NCBI RefSeq assembly: GCF_900103785.1
Contig: NZ_FNHE01000003.1
Location: forward strand, 1 to 64,000
Direction: 5' to 3'
Length of the DNA stretch: 64,000 nt
From: Geodermatophilus siccatus
Lineage (GTDB): Bacteria > Actinomycetota > Actinomycetes > Mycobacteriales > Geodermatophilaceae
Shown: piece after piece, positions 40,723-48,760 of the stretch
Numbering within the stretch: position 1 is the stretch's first letter
How the letters are laid out: every line of letters starts with the position of its first letter
The notes under the pieces: model-generated
What the model saw: the letters and a program-made list of their open reading frames with translations, nothing else
What the model was told of the DNA's origin: nothing
Database searches by the model: none
Position numbers and translations under genes: made by a program

Positions 40723-42957
40723 ATGACGGACATCGCCAACTCCCGCCGCCGCCTCTTCCTGCCCCTGCTGAACTCGGTCCGTCACGGCAGCCGCAGCCAC
40801 ACGACCTGCTACTACAAGTGCGGCAACGCCTGCGACGCGGCCGTCCCGAACCGGACGGACAACCCCACGTTCGAGTCCGTCGTCCAGACGGCCCTCAGCC
40901 GGCGCACCCTGCTCAAGGCGGCCGGCGCCGGGGCCCTCGTGGTGGCCGCGGGCCCGCTGTTCCCGGAGCCGGCGGTGGCCGCGCCGGGACGCCGGGGGGC
41001 GACCGGGGACGGTGCCCTCACCTTCGAGCCGGTCGAGCAGAACTTCCTCGACGAGCTCGTCGTCCCGGCCGGGTACCGCTCCGCCGTCGTGATGCGCTGG
41101 GGAGACCCGGTGGAGGAGGGGGCGCCGGAGTTCGACGTCGACGCCCAGACCGCCGAGGCGCAGGCCAAGCAGTTCGGCTACAACTGCGACTTCATCGGGT
41201 TCCTGCCGCTCGGGCGCGGGCGCGCGCTGCTCGTCGTCAACCACGAGTACACCAACGAGCAGCTGATGTTCTCGGGCGTCGCCGAGGAGGAGGCGCCCAC
41301 CACCGACGAGCAGAAGCGCGTCGCGATGATGGCCCACGGCATCTCCGTGGTGCAGATCCAGCGGCAGGGCGACTCGGGCGTGTGGCTGCCGACCCCTGAG
41401 CGCGACCGCAACCGGCGGATCACCGCCTCCACGCCCTTCCGGGTCACCGGGCCCGCCGCGGGGTCGGAGTACCTGCGGACGACGGCCGACCCCGAGGGCC
41501 GCACCGTCCTGGGCACGCTCAACAACTGCGCCGGCGGCATCACCCCCTGGGGCACGACGCTGCACGGCGAGGAGAACTTCAACCAGTACTTCGGGACGTC
41601 CGCGCCGATCACCGAGGACCCGCGGGAGCCCCGCCTGGGCCGGTACAGCGTCAGCGCCGAGGACTCCGCCGGTCGCCGGTGGGAGGCCGTCGACCCGCGG
41701 TTCGACCTGGCGCGGGAGCCCAACGAGGTCAACCGCTTCGGCTGGGTCGTCGAGGTCGACCCGTACGACCCCACCTCGACCCCGCGCAAGCACACCTCGC
41801 TGGGGCGCTTCAAGCACGAGACCGCCAACGTCCGCATCGCCGAGGACGGCCGGGTCGTCGCCTACTCCGGGGACGACGAGCGCTTCGACTACATCTACAA
41901 GTTCGTGTCGAGGAAGCGGTACCGGGAGGGCGACGACCGCGCGACGCGGGCGCACAACATGACGCTGCTCGAGGAGGGCGACCTCTACGTCGCCCACTTC
42001 AGCGGCGACTCGCCGGCCGCGGAGATCGACGGCAGCGGCACCCTGCCCGCCGACGGCGAGTTCGACGGCACCGGCCGGTGGGTCCCGCTGGTGCAGGACG
42101 GCCGCTCGATGGTCCCCGGCAAGGACGTCGCCTGGGTGCTGACCTTCACCCGGCTGGCCGCCGACCGCCTCGGCAAGCAGCTCGACGCCAACGGGGACTT
42201 CCCCGACCCGGCCAACCCGGTGGTGGTCGACCCCGAGCTGGTGGCCACGAGGATGGACCGGCCGGAGGACATCCAGGTCAACCCGGTCAACGGGCGGGTC
42301 TACGCGTCCCTGACGAACAACTCGAACCGGACCGGCCAGGACGGCCGGCCCGGGGCGGACGAGGCCAACCCGCTGAGCCGGTCGTTCGCCTTCGACCCCG
42401 AGGACGGCCGTTACGAGGAGCGTCCCGGCAACCGCAACGGCCACGTCATCGAGTGGGAGGAGACCGGCTCGATCGCGGGGGACACCTTCACCTGGCGGGT
42501 CTTCATCCTGGCCGGCGACCCGGAGGACCCCGGGACCTACTTCGCCGGCTACGACAAGTCCCAGGTCAGTGCCATGTCCTGTCCGGACAACCTGGAGTTC
42601 GACCCGGCGGGCAACCTGTGGATCTCCACCGACGGCACCGTGCTGTCGACCCGCAACCAGGAGGCGGGCACCGTCGGGGGCACGAACGACGGGCTCTTCG
42701 CCGTCCCGACCGAGGGCGCGGAGCGCGGGCACCTCAAGGCGTTCCTCACCGTGCCGATCGGTGCCGAGTGCAGCGGCCCGATGATCCCCCGGGACGGACG
42801 ATCGGTGTTCGTGTCCGTCCAGCACCCGGGCGAGACCACCGGCTCGACGCGGGACACCCCCGCGAGCACCTGGCCCGACCGGCTGAGCGAGCGACCGTTC
42901 CCGCGGCCCAGCGTGGTCGTGGTCGCCCGCGAGGACGGCGGCCGCGTCGGCAGCTGA
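40723..42957 (+). CDS. PhoX-family alkaline phosphatase (Tat-exported)
   Basis: A 744-residue PhoX protein that hydrolyses phosphate esters outside the cell using calcium and iron. The twin-arginine signal is 'LSRRTLLKAAGAGALVVAAG' at residues 58-78, after the N-terminal extension 'RHGSRSHTTCYYKCGNACDA' typical of actinobacterial PhoX. Conserved segments include 'VVNHEYTNEQLMF', 'LNNCAGGITPWGTTLHGEEN', 'GRFKHETANVRIAEDGRVVA' and 'MSCPDNLEFDPAGNLWISTD'. ATG 40723 with GAGGA upstream. Regulation by phosphate is suggested by the site at 40607. A hairpin repeat follows its stop. Confidence 0.95.
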   Translation: MTDIANSRRRLFLPLLNSVRHGSRSHTTCYYKCGNACDAAVPNRTDNPTFESVVQTALSRRTLLKAAGAGALVVAAGPLFPEPAVAAPGRRGATGDGALTFEPVEQNFLDELVVPAGYRSAVVMRWGDPVEEGAPEFDVDAQTAEAQAKQFGYNCDFIGFLPLGRGRALLVVNHEYTNEQLMFSGVAEEEAPTTDEQKRVAMMAHGISVVQIQRQGDSGVWLPTPERDRNRRITASTPFRVTGPAAGSEYLRTTADPEGRTVLGTLNNCAGGITPWGTTLHGEENFNQYFGTSAPITEDPREPRLGRYSVSAEDSAGRRWEAVDPRFDLAREPNEVNRFGWVVEVDPYDPTSTPRKHTSLGRFKHETANVRIAEDGRVVAYSGDDERFDYIYKFVSRKRYREGDDRATRAHNMTLLEEGDLYVAHFSGDSPAAEIDGSGTLPADGEFDGTGRWVPLVQDGRSMVPGKDVAWVLTFTRLAADRLGKQLDANGDFPDPANPVVVDPELVATRMDRPEDIQVNPVNGRVYASLTNNSNRTGQDGRPGADEANPLSRSFAFDPEDGRYEERPGNRNGHVIEWEETGSIAGDTFTWRVFILAGDPEDPGTYFAGYDKSQVSAMSCPDNLEFDPAGNLWISTDGTVLSTRNQEAGTVGGTNDGLFAVPTEGAERGHLKAFLTVPIGAECSGPMIPRDGRSVFVSVQHPGETTGSTRDTPASTWPDRLSERPFPRPSVVVVAREDGGRVGS

Positions 42958-42958
42958 C

Positions 42959-43016
42959 GAAGGACCCCCCTGCCCCCCGCCCCTCGCGAGCCCAGGGCGG
43001 GACCCTGCAGGGGGCC
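42959..43016. repeat. Hairpin repeat, copy R3 (after phoX)
   Basis: Begins one base after the phoX stop: GAAGGACCCCCCTGCC ... CCCTCGCGAGCC ... GGGACCCTGCAGGGGGCC. GGACCCCCCTGC pairs with GCAGGGGGCC apart from a bulge. Its position suggests a terminator or 3'-end-stabilising hairpin. Confidence 0.8.
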
Positions 43017-43027
43017 ACCGCCGTCTC

Positions 43028-43321
43028 TCAGCCGGGGAAGAGGTCGTCGATCCGGCGGGCGAGCTGGAGGTCGAGGTCGGTGACCCCGCGCGCGGAGTGG
43101 GTCACCAGCGTCAGGTGCAGGGTGCGCCAGCGCAGGTCGACGTCGGGGTGGTGGTCCATCTGCTCGGCCACGAACGCGATGCGCACGAGCGCGGCGACGG
43201 CGTCCGGGAAGCCGGGCAGCTCGACGCTGCGGCGGATGCCCGCGCCGTCCCCCGACCACAGCGGCAGCCCGGAGAGGGCGGCGGTCAGCTCGTCGGGGGA
43301 GAGGCGGGGCGGTCGGGGCAC
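43028..43321 (-). CDS. 4a-hydroxytetrahydrobiopterin dehydratase (pterin-4-alpha-carbinolamine dehydratase)
   Basis: A 97-residue PCD/DCoH-fold protein. Active-site His residues are in 'EQMDHHPDVDLRWRTLHLTL' followed by 'VTHSARGVTDLDLQLARRID', the family signature. It recycles oxidised pterin cofactor, or acts in molybdopterin metabolism where no aromatic hydroxylase is present; no hydroxylase gene is nearby. GTG 43321 has AGGA seven bases upstream; the longer frame up to 43510 crosses the repeat. Same strand as cysH, with a repeat between. Confidence 0.9.
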   Translation of the reverse strand: MPRPPRLSPDELTAALSGLPLWSGDGAGIRRSVELPGFPDAVAALVRIAFVAEQMDHHPDVDLRWRTLHLTLVTHSARGVTDLDLQLARRIDDLFPG

Positions 43322-43335
43322 GGGCTCATCCTGCC

Positions 43336-43361
43336 GCCCTGGAACGGCCTCGTTCCAGGGC
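43336..43361. terminator. GCCCTGGAACG hairpin between cysH and the dehydratase gene
   Basis: 43336-43346 pairs exactly with 43351-43361 (11-bp stem, loop GCCT). With the adjacent repeat copy R4 it makes a compound hairpin block after cysH. A partly similar GGAACGG string borders copy R5 at 62761. Confidence 0.6.
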
Positions 43362-43390
43362 CCGCGGCGCCGGCCCCGTCCCGATGCTCC

Positions 43391-43449
43391 GGCCCCGTCC
43401 GGAGGCTCGCCGCGAGCTCGCGAGCAGTGAGGAGGACGGGGTCCTTCAG
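43391..43449. repeat. Hairpin repeat, copy R4 (after cysH)
   Basis: On the minus strand it begins at the cysH stop: TGAAGGACCCCGTCC, core GCTCGCGAGCTCGCGG, end CCGGACGGGGCC. GGACCCCGTCC pairs with GGACGGGGCC, one A bulged, as in R1b. Confidence 0.8.
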
Positions 43450-44156
43450 AGGTGCAGCCCGCACTCCGTCTTGCCACGGCCGGCCCACCGGCCGGCGCGC
43501 GGGTCCTCACCCGGGGCCACCGGGCGGGTGCACGGGGCGCAGCCGATCGAGGCGTAGCCGATCTCCTGCAGCGGGTTGACCGGGACCTGGTGCTCGGCGA
43601 CGTAGGCGTCGACGTGTTCCTGGGTCCAGGCGGCCAGCGGGTTGACCTTCACCATGCCGCGCTTGGCGTCCCAGTCGACGACCTTGGTGTCCGCGCGGGT
43701 GGGCGACTCGTCGCGCCGCACGCCCGAGCCCCACGCCGCGTACCCGGCGAGGGCCTTGGCCAGCGGCTGCACCTTGCGCAGCGAGCAGCACAGGTCGGGG
43801 TCGCGGTCGTGCAGCTTCGAGCCGTACTCGGCGTCCTGCTCGGCGACGGTCTGCTCGGGCAGCACGTTGACCAGCGTGATGGGCATGACCCCGCTGACCC
43901 AGTCGCGGGTGCCGATGGTCTCCGCGAAGTGGTAGCCGGTGTCGAGGAAGACCACGTTGACGCCGGGGACCGCCCGCGACGCCAGGTGCGAGAGCAGCCC
44001 GTCGGCCATGGAGGAGGTGACCGCGAAGTCGTCCCCGAAGGTCTCCCCGGCCCAGCGCAGGACGGCCAGCGCCTGCTCGACGGGGTCGGCGATCCCCTCG
44101 AAGCGGGCGTCGGCCTCCGCGGCGAGCTCGGGTGTGGGCCGGACGGCGGTCGTCAT
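43446..44156 (-). CDS. cysH: Phosphoadenylyl/adenylyl-sulfate reductase
   Basis: A 236-residue thioredoxin-dependent reductase making sulfite. The [4Fe-4S] cysteines are in 'DLCCSLRKVQPL' and 'YASIGCAPCTRPV', and the catalytic Cys is in 'KTECGLHL' at the end. The iron-sulfur Cys pattern marks it as an APS reductase type, which does not need PAPS. ATG 44156 overlaps the small zinc protein's stop (ATGA). It is the last gene of sirA-orf-cysH, which sits downstream of a cysteine-related leader peptide. Confidence 0.95.
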   Translation of the reverse strand: MTTAVRPTPELAAEADARFEGIADPVEQALAVLRWAGETFGDDFAVTSSMADGLLSHLASRAVPGVNVVFLDTGYHFAETIGTRDWVSGVMPITLVNVLPEQTVAEQDAEYGSKLHDRDPDLCCSLRKVQPLAKALAGYAAWGSGVRRDESPTRADTKVVDWDAKRGMVKVNPLAAWTQEHVDAYVAEHQVPVNPLQEIGYASIGCAPCTRPVAPGEDPRAGRWAGRGKTECGLHL

Positions 44157-44329
44157 GGCTGGTGAACTCCTGTCCCGGTGAGCCGGACGGTGAAGGTCCG
44201 CAGGCACGCGGCGCAGTGCCACTCGCTGCCGTCCCCGTGCGGGGTCAGCTCCTCGTCACCGCAGTACGGGCAGAAGAACACGGGCAGCTGCCGCGATCTT
44301 CCGCCCGTGTCCGCGGACTCCTCGCTCAC
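44153..44329 (-). CDS. Small zinc-ribbon protein between sirA and cysH
   Basis: A 58-residue ORF missed by length cut-offs. GTG 44329 overlaps the sirA stop (GTGA) and its TGA overlaps the cysH start (ATGA), so it is coupled on both sides. It has two CxxC pairs: 'VFFCPYCGDEELTPHGDG' and 'WHCAACLRTFTVRLTG', a zinc ribbon. A small protein of this layout is known at this place in actinobacterial sulfite-reductase operons (often annotated as an insertion-element-like or hypothetical protein). It may serve assembly or redox support of CysH or SirA. Confidence 0.88.
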   Translation of the reverse strand: MSEESADTGGRSRQLPVFFCPYCGDEELTPHGDGSEWHCAACLRTFTVRLTGTGVHQP

Positions 44330-45996
44330 AGCAGCCAGGACTCCTCGGCCCGCGCCACGTAGGCGGCGAACCGCTCGCCGGGCTCCCGGCGCTCGAGGTA
44401 GCCGCGCAGCACCCGCTCGCAGTAGTCGGCGGTCTCGGCCTTGGTCACCTTGTGGCCGCGGAACTTGCGGCCGAAGGCGGCCTCGGTGCCGAGGTGGCCG
44501 CCCAGGTGCACCTGGAAGCCCTCGACCATCTCACCGCTGTCGTCGCGCACCATCGAGCCCTTGAAGCCGATGTCGGCGGTCTGGAACCGGGCGCAGCTGT
44601 TCGGGCAGCCGTTGACGTTGATGCCGATCGGCTCGTCGAAGTCCGGCAGCCGCTTCTCCAGCTCGGCGTAGAGGTCCTGGGCGTGCTGCTTGGTCTCGAC
44701 GATCGCGAGCTTGCAGAACTCCAGGCCCGTGCAGGCCATCGTGCCGCGGCGGAACGCGCTCGGGCGGACCAGCAGGTCGTGCTCGGCGAGCGCGGCGACG
44801 AGGTCCTCGACCCGCTCGTCGGGGACGTCGAGGATGACCATCTTCTGCTGGGTCGTCGTCCGGGTGCGGCCCTGCCCGTGCTCGTCGGCGAGGTCGGCGA
44901 TCCGGGTGAGCAGGCTGCCGCTGATCCGGCCGGTGCGCAGCGCGAAGCCGACGGCGTTGGTGCCGTCCTTCTGCCGGGCGACGCCGACGTGGTCGCGGGA
45001 CTCGTGCTTGGGCGGCGCCGCGGCCGGCCCGTCGGGGAGCTGTGCGTGCAGGTACTCGTCCTGCAGCACCTGGCGGAACTTCTCCGGGCCCCAGTCGGCC
45101 ATGAGGAACTTGATGCGGGCGCGGTTGCGCTGCCGGCGGTAGCCGTAGTCGCGGAAGATCGAGGTGCAGGCCGCCCAGACGTCGGTCACCTGGTCGGGCC
45201 GGACGAAGACGCCGATCCGCTTGGCGAACATCGGGTTGGTCGACAGGCCGCCGCCGACCCACAGGTCGTAGCCGGCCTCGCCGTCGGCGTTGCGCACGCC
45301 GACGAAGGAGACGTCGTCGATCTCCGGCTCGGTGCAGTGGTCGACGCAGCCGGACATCGACGTCTTCCACTTGCGCGGCAGGTTGCTGAACTCGGGGCTG
45401 CCGACGTACTTGGCCACCGTCTCCGCCATGACGTCGGAGGCGTCGAGGACCTCGTCCTCGAGGACGCCGGCCAGCGGGCAGTTGAGCATGCCACGGGGGG
45501 TGTCGCCGCAGGCCTCGGTCGTGGTCAGGCCGACGGCCTCGAGCCGGCGCCAGATCTCGGGGACGTCCTCGATGCGGATCCAGTGGTACTGGATGTTCTG
45601 CCGGTCGGTGACGTCGGCGACGTCGCGACCGAACTCGGTGCTGATGCCGCCGATGGTCCGCAGCTGCGCGCTGGTCAGCGCCCCGCCGTCGGTGCGCACC
45701 CGCATCATGAAGTAGGAGTCCTCGAGCTCCTCGGGCTCCAGCACGGCGGTCTTCCCGCCCGGGATGCCCTGGGCCCGCTGGGTGTAGAGCCCCATCCACC
45801 GCATGCGGCCGCGCAGGTCGCTCGGGTCGATGCCCCCGAAGCCGGTGTGCGCGTAGATGTCGAGGATGCGCTGGCGGACATCGAGCCCGTCGGAGTCCTT
45901 CTTCATCCGCTCGTTGGGGTTGAGCGGCTCCCGGTAGCCCAGCGCCCACTGGCCCTGGCCACGCTGGGGCCTGTTGCTGGTGCGGGGGGTCGTCAC
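44326..45996 (-). CDS. sirA: Ferredoxin-dependent nitrite/sulfite reductase
   Basis: A 556-residue siroheme/[4Fe-4S] reductase converting sulfite to sulfide. The cofactor cysteines are in 'GTMACTGLEFCKLAIVETKQ' and 'GINVNGCPNSCARFQTADIG', and the first ferrodoxin-like repeat 'SYFMMRVRTDGGALTSAQLR' is normal. The context (leader peptide, cysH, cysC) indicates sulfite rather than nitrite reductase. GTG 45996 ('VTTPRTSNRPQRG') has AAGGAAG upstream and is preferred over GTG 46026. The stop overlaps the zinc-ribbon gene. Confidence 0.93.
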   Translation of the reverse strand: MTTPRTSNRPQRGQGQWALGYREPLNPNERMKKDSDGLDVRQRILDIYAHTGFGGIDPSDLRGRMRWMGLYTQRAQGIPGGKTAVLEPEELEDSYFMMRVRTDGGALTSAQLRTIGGISTEFGRDVADVTDRQNIQYHWIRIEDVPEIWRRLEAVGLTTTEACGDTPRGMLNCPLAGVLEDEVLDASDVMAETVAKYVGSPEFSNLPRKWKTSMSGCVDHCTEPEIDDVSFVGVRNADGEAGYDLWVGGGLSTNPMFAKRIGVFVRPDQVTDVWAACTSIFRDYGYRRQRNRARIKFLMADWGPEKFRQVLQDEYLHAQLPDGPAAAPPKHESRDHVGVARQKDGTNAVGFALRTGRISGSLLTRIADLADEHGQGRTRTTTQQKMVILDVPDERVEDLVAALAEHDLLVRPSAFRRGTMACTGLEFCKLAIVETKQHAQDLYAELEKRLPDFDEPIGINVNGCPNSCARFQTADIGFKGSMVRDDSGEMVEGFQVHLGGHLGTEAAFGRKFRGHKVTKAETADYCERVLRGYLERREPGERFAAYVARAEESWLL

Positions 45997-46095
45997 GATG
46001 GCACTTCCTTCTGCGCCGACCGTCACGGCGCCGGGACCGGACGGGGTGGGCGCTGCCGGATCGGGAGGCGCAGCGGGTGCTGCGGGGGACCGAGG

Positions 46096-46191
46096 TCAGC
46101 GCGCGGGGCGACAGACCGCGCTGCTGACCAGCGCGAGGTCGATGTGACGGCGCGCGACGAGGAGCAGGGCGCGCACGGTCACGCCCTCCAT
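46096..46191 (-). CDS. Cysteine/sulfur-operon leader peptide
   Basis: A 31-codon ORF, ATG 46191 to TGA 46096, about 100 bases before sirA. It ends 'RRHIDLALVSSAVCRPAR', matching the family annotated 'putative leader peptide' upstream of actinobacterial sulfite-reductase and other sulfur genes. A single Cys codon near the end suggests ribosome-mediated attenuation by cysteine or cysteinyl-tRNA supply. No convincing terminator/antiterminator pair could be drawn by hand in the 100 bases that follow, so the mechanism is open. Confidence 0.85.
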   Translation of the reverse strand: MEGVTVRALLLVARRHIDLALVSSAVCRPAR

Positions 46192-46225
46192 GGTCCCACA
46201 CACGGCGGGACCTGCGGAGTGTGAC

Positions 46226-46777
46226 TCAGGAGACAGGAGCCGTCGCGCCGTCCATGGCGCTGCGGATGCGCGCGACGGACTCGGTCAGCGGGGTGACCGA
46301 GGTGTCGATCACGACCTCGGCGCGCGCCGGCGGCTCGTACGGGTCGTCGATGCCGGTGAACCCGGTGATCTGCCCGGCGCGGGCCCGCGCGTACAGGCCC
46401 TTGACGTCGCGGCCCTCGCACACCTCCAGCGGCGTGGACAGGTGCACCAGCACGAACCGGCCGTGCCGCTCGACCAGCGCCCGGGCCTCCTCGCGCGCGG
46501 CGTCGTAGGGCGCGATCGCCGCCACGACCACGGTGCCGCCGTGCTTGACGACCTCGCCGGCGACGAAGCCGATCCGGCGGATGTTGAGGTCGCGGTCCTC
46601 GCGGGAGAAGGAGAGCTCGCTGGACAGGTGGGTGCGGACGACGTCGCCGTCGAGCACCGTCACCGGCCGGCCCTCGGCCTCCAGGTCGGCGACCAGCGCG
46701 TCGGCGATCGTGGACTTGCCGGCGCCGGAGAGGCCGGTGAGGAACACGGTGACGCCCGGGCGCGGCTGTGCTGGCAT
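46226..46777 (-). CDS. cysC: Adenylyl-sulfate kinase
   Basis: A 183-residue single-domain APS kinase making PAPS. The P-loop is 'TVFLTGLSGAGKSTIADALV', with 'TVLDGDVVRTHLSSELSFSR' and 'RRIGFVAGEVVKHGGTVVVA' following as in CysC. ATP sulfurylase (cysD/cysN) is not in this window. The APS reductase does not need PAPS, so CysC may serve sulfation or be redundant. ATG 46777. It precedes the leader peptide by 34 bp on the same strand, so sirA may be read both from its own promoter and from cysC. Confidence 0.93.
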   Translation of the reverse strand: MPAQPRPGVTVFLTGLSGAGKSTIADALVADLEAEGRPVTVLDGDVVRTHLSSELSFSREDRDLNIRRIGFVAGEVVKHGGTVVVAAIAPYDAAREEARALVERHGRFVLVHLSTPLEVCEGRDVKGLYARARAGQITGFTGIDDPYEPPARAEVVIDTSVTPLTESVARIRSAMDGATAPVS

Positions 46778-47007
46778 GCCGCCAGTCTCGCCCAGCGCCT
46801 CGCGGCCCCGCCGCCCCGCCCCCGAGCCGGCGGTGGCGGTGGCGGTGCGGTGCTGGTGCCGGACGCCGTGGCCAACGGGTGGGCGGACCACGCGCTGGAC
46901 CCGGCGGACGGGCTCACGGCCGGGCGGGTGGGCCACGGGCTGGTGACGCTCCTGGCGGTCGGTCTGCTCGCGGCCACGCCGGGTCCGTGGCGCGCCACCT
47001 CGCCGGC

Positions 47008-47493
47008 CTACCGACGCTCGGCGGGGTTGGCGGCGTCACCGAACGACCGCCACGCCTCCTCCAGCGCCACGAGGTCGGCGACCTCCGGCGGGAGCGAGCC
47101 CGCGACCACGTCGGCGAGGGTGACCCGCTCGAGCACCCGCCGGTAGGCCTCCCGCGCGGCCACCCACACCGCGGCCAGCGGGACGGCGGTGCCCGAGTAC
47201 TCGACGTCCTCCGGACGCTGGCCGTGCACCTCCGCGAGGAAGCCCTGCTCCACCCGCATCACGCGGGCGATGGAGACCTCCGAGGGCGGCAGGGCCAGGC
47301 GGTAGCCACCCTCGCGGCCGCGCTGGCTGGTGACCAGCCGGGCGTGCTGGAGGTCGCCGAGGATCGACTGGAGGAACCGGGAGGGGATGCCCTGGGCCGC
47401 GGCGATGCGGTCGCAGGTCAGGGCTCCGGGTGCCGCCGCGGCCAACTCCACGGCGGCCCGGACGGCGTAGTCGACCCGGGCGGTGATGCGCAC
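47008..47493 (-). CDS. Rrf2-family transcriptional regulator
   Basis: A 161-residue Rrf2/CymR-type repressor. The winged-helix start is 'MRITARVDYAVRAAVELAAA' with 'GIPSRFLQSILGDLQHARLV' as recognition region and 'SQRGREGGYRLALPPSEVSI' as wing. The three Cys that bind an Fe-S cluster in IscR/NsrR are missing, so it belongs with cluster-free members such as CymR, a cysteine-metabolism regulator. Its place next to cysC-sirA-cysH makes control of sulfur assimilation likely. GTG 47493. 230 bp separate it from cysC. Confidence 0.88.
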   Translation of the reverse strand: MRITARVDYAVRAAVELAAAAPGALTCDRIAAAQGIPSRFLQSILGDLQHARLVTSQRGREGGYRLALPPSEVSIARVMRVEQGFLAEVHGQRPEDVEYSGTAVPLAAVWVAAREAYRRVLERVTLADVVAGSLPPEVADLVALEEAWRSFGDAANPAERR

Positions 47494-47528
47494 GGCAGCC
47501 AGTCTGCCCTGTCTGGGAGGGTGACACC

Positions 47529-48305
47529 GTGTCCCGGCTGCGTTTCACCACCGTGGTGGAGGCGCCGCTGACCGTGGCGTTCGACGTCGCGCGCGCCCTC
47601 GGGCGCCCCTGGCCGGTGCCGCTGGAGGAGGTCGTGTCGGTCCGTCCGACCCGCGACGTGTACGCCGTGGGACCCGGCCGCGGCTGGCGCTGGCTCACCC
47701 ACACCCGCCGGTTCACCGCCACCGGCGCCGGCACCCTCGTCGAGGAGCAGGTCGACTGGGCCACCGCGCTGCCGCGCCCGCTGGGGCGGGTGGTGGACCC
47801 CCTGCTGCGGCGGCGGGTGCTCCGCGCGATGCGGGCCCACCTCGACGGGTACGCCGCCGCGGCGGCCCGGCGGGCACTCGACGTCGTCCAGGTGGTCGGC
47901 GCCGCGCTGGTGGACGGCGACCGGGTGCTCGTGGCCCAGCGGTCGGGCGGGCCCTACGACGGCTGCTGGGAGTTCCCCGGCGGCAAGGTCGAGCCGGGGG
48001 AGGAGGAGCTCACCGCGCTGGTCCGGGAGATCGGCGAGGAGCTCGGCGTGGCCGTCGTCCCCCAGGCGTTCCTCGGCGAGGTGGTGCTCGACGGCGTGGT
48101 CGCCGGCGGGCTGCCCGGCGCGTCGACGCTGCGGGTGTGGTGGGGCCGGGTGCAGCCCGGCAGCGAGGTGACCGCGCACGAGCACAGCGAGCTGCGCTGG
48201 CTGGCCGCCGACGAGCTCGAGTCGCTGGACTGGATCCCCGCCGACCGGCCGCTGCTGCCCGCCGTCCGCGCCCTGCTGGCCCGGCTCCGGGGGGACGGAC
48301 CGTGA
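47529..48305 (+). CDS. SRPBCC-Nudix fusion protein
   Basis: A 258-residue two-domain protein. Residues 1-115 look like an SRPBCC/START domain ('RLRFTTVVEAPLTVAFDVAR' to 'RRVLRAMRAHLDGYAAAAAR'). Residues 118-258 are a MutT-type Nudix hydrolase with an intact box G-x5-E-x7-R-E-x-x-E-E-x-G-V ('GGKVEPGEEELTALVREIGE'), similar to 8-oxo-dGTP diphosphatases. Fusion of these two folds is uncommon and the N-terminal domain may bring a ligand or partner. GTG 47529 lies 35 bp from the divergent Rrf2 gene. The stop overlaps the VOC start. Confidence 0.85.
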   Translation: MSRLRFTTVVEAPLTVAFDVARALGRPWPVPLEEVVSVRPTRDVYAVGPGRGWRWLTHTRRFTATGAGTLVEEQVDWATALPRPLGRVVDPLLRRRVLRAMRAHLDGYAAAAARRALDVVQVVGAALVDGDRVLVAQRSGGPYDGCWEFPGGKVEPGEEELTALVREIGEELGVAVVPQAFLGEVVLDGVVAGGLPGASTLRVWWGRVQPGSEVTAHEHSELRWLAADELESLDWIPADRPLLPAVRALLARLRGDGP

Positions 48306-48760
48306 CCGGGCGCGGGACGCTGCACCACGTCGAGCTGTGGGTCGCCGACCTCGCCGCTGCGGAGGCGTCGCTGGGCTGGCTGCTCGAGGAACTGGGCTGG
48401 GTGCCGGAGCGGTCGTGGCCGCGGGGGCGGTCCTGGCGGCTGGGGGAGACCTACGTCGTCCTGGAGAGCGGGCCCGACGTCGTCGAGGGGGTGCACGAGC
48501 GCCGTCGGCCGGGGCTGAACCACCTGGCCTTCCGCGTACCGACCGGCGCCGAGGTGGATGCGCTCGCCGCCGCGGCCGGACGGCGGGGCTGGTCGCTGCT
48601 GTTCGCCGACCGGCACCCGCACGCCGGCGGCCCGGAGCACTACGCGGCCTACCTGGAGGACGCCGCCGGGTTCGAGGTGGAGCTGGTCGCGGAGAGCTGG
48701 GAAGCGGGGGAGCAGGTCCCGTCCGGGCGGGCGCCCGGACGGGACCGACGGCTCACTTGA
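48302..48760 (+). CDS. VOC-family (glyoxalase/bleomycin-resistance fold) protein
   Basis: A 152-residue vicinal-oxygen-chelate fold protein. Two beta-alpha-beta halves are seen: 'LHHVELWVADLAAAEASLGW' with the first His ligand, and 'GLNHLAFRVPTGAEVDALAA' with the second, ending in the Glu of 'DAAGFEVELVAES'. Such proteins are lyases, dioxygenases or binding proteins; nothing narrows it further. GTG 48302 overlaps the Nudix stop by GTGA. Its 3' end overlaps the convergent csbD stop by 8 bp. Confidence 0.88.
   Translation: MTGRGTLHHVELWVADLAAAEASLGWLLEELGWVPERSWPRGRSWRLGETYVVLESGPDVVEGVHERRRPGLNHLAFRVPTGAEVDALAAAAGRRGWSLLFADRHPHAGGPEHYAAYLEDAAGFEVELVAESWEAGEQVPSGRAPGRDRRLT

Noticed and set aside
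44326-46026. Assimilatory nitrite reductase
   Set aside because: Same protein superfamily, but the sulfur leader peptide, cysH, cysC and a CymR-like regulator indicate sulfite reductase; no nitrate genes are present.
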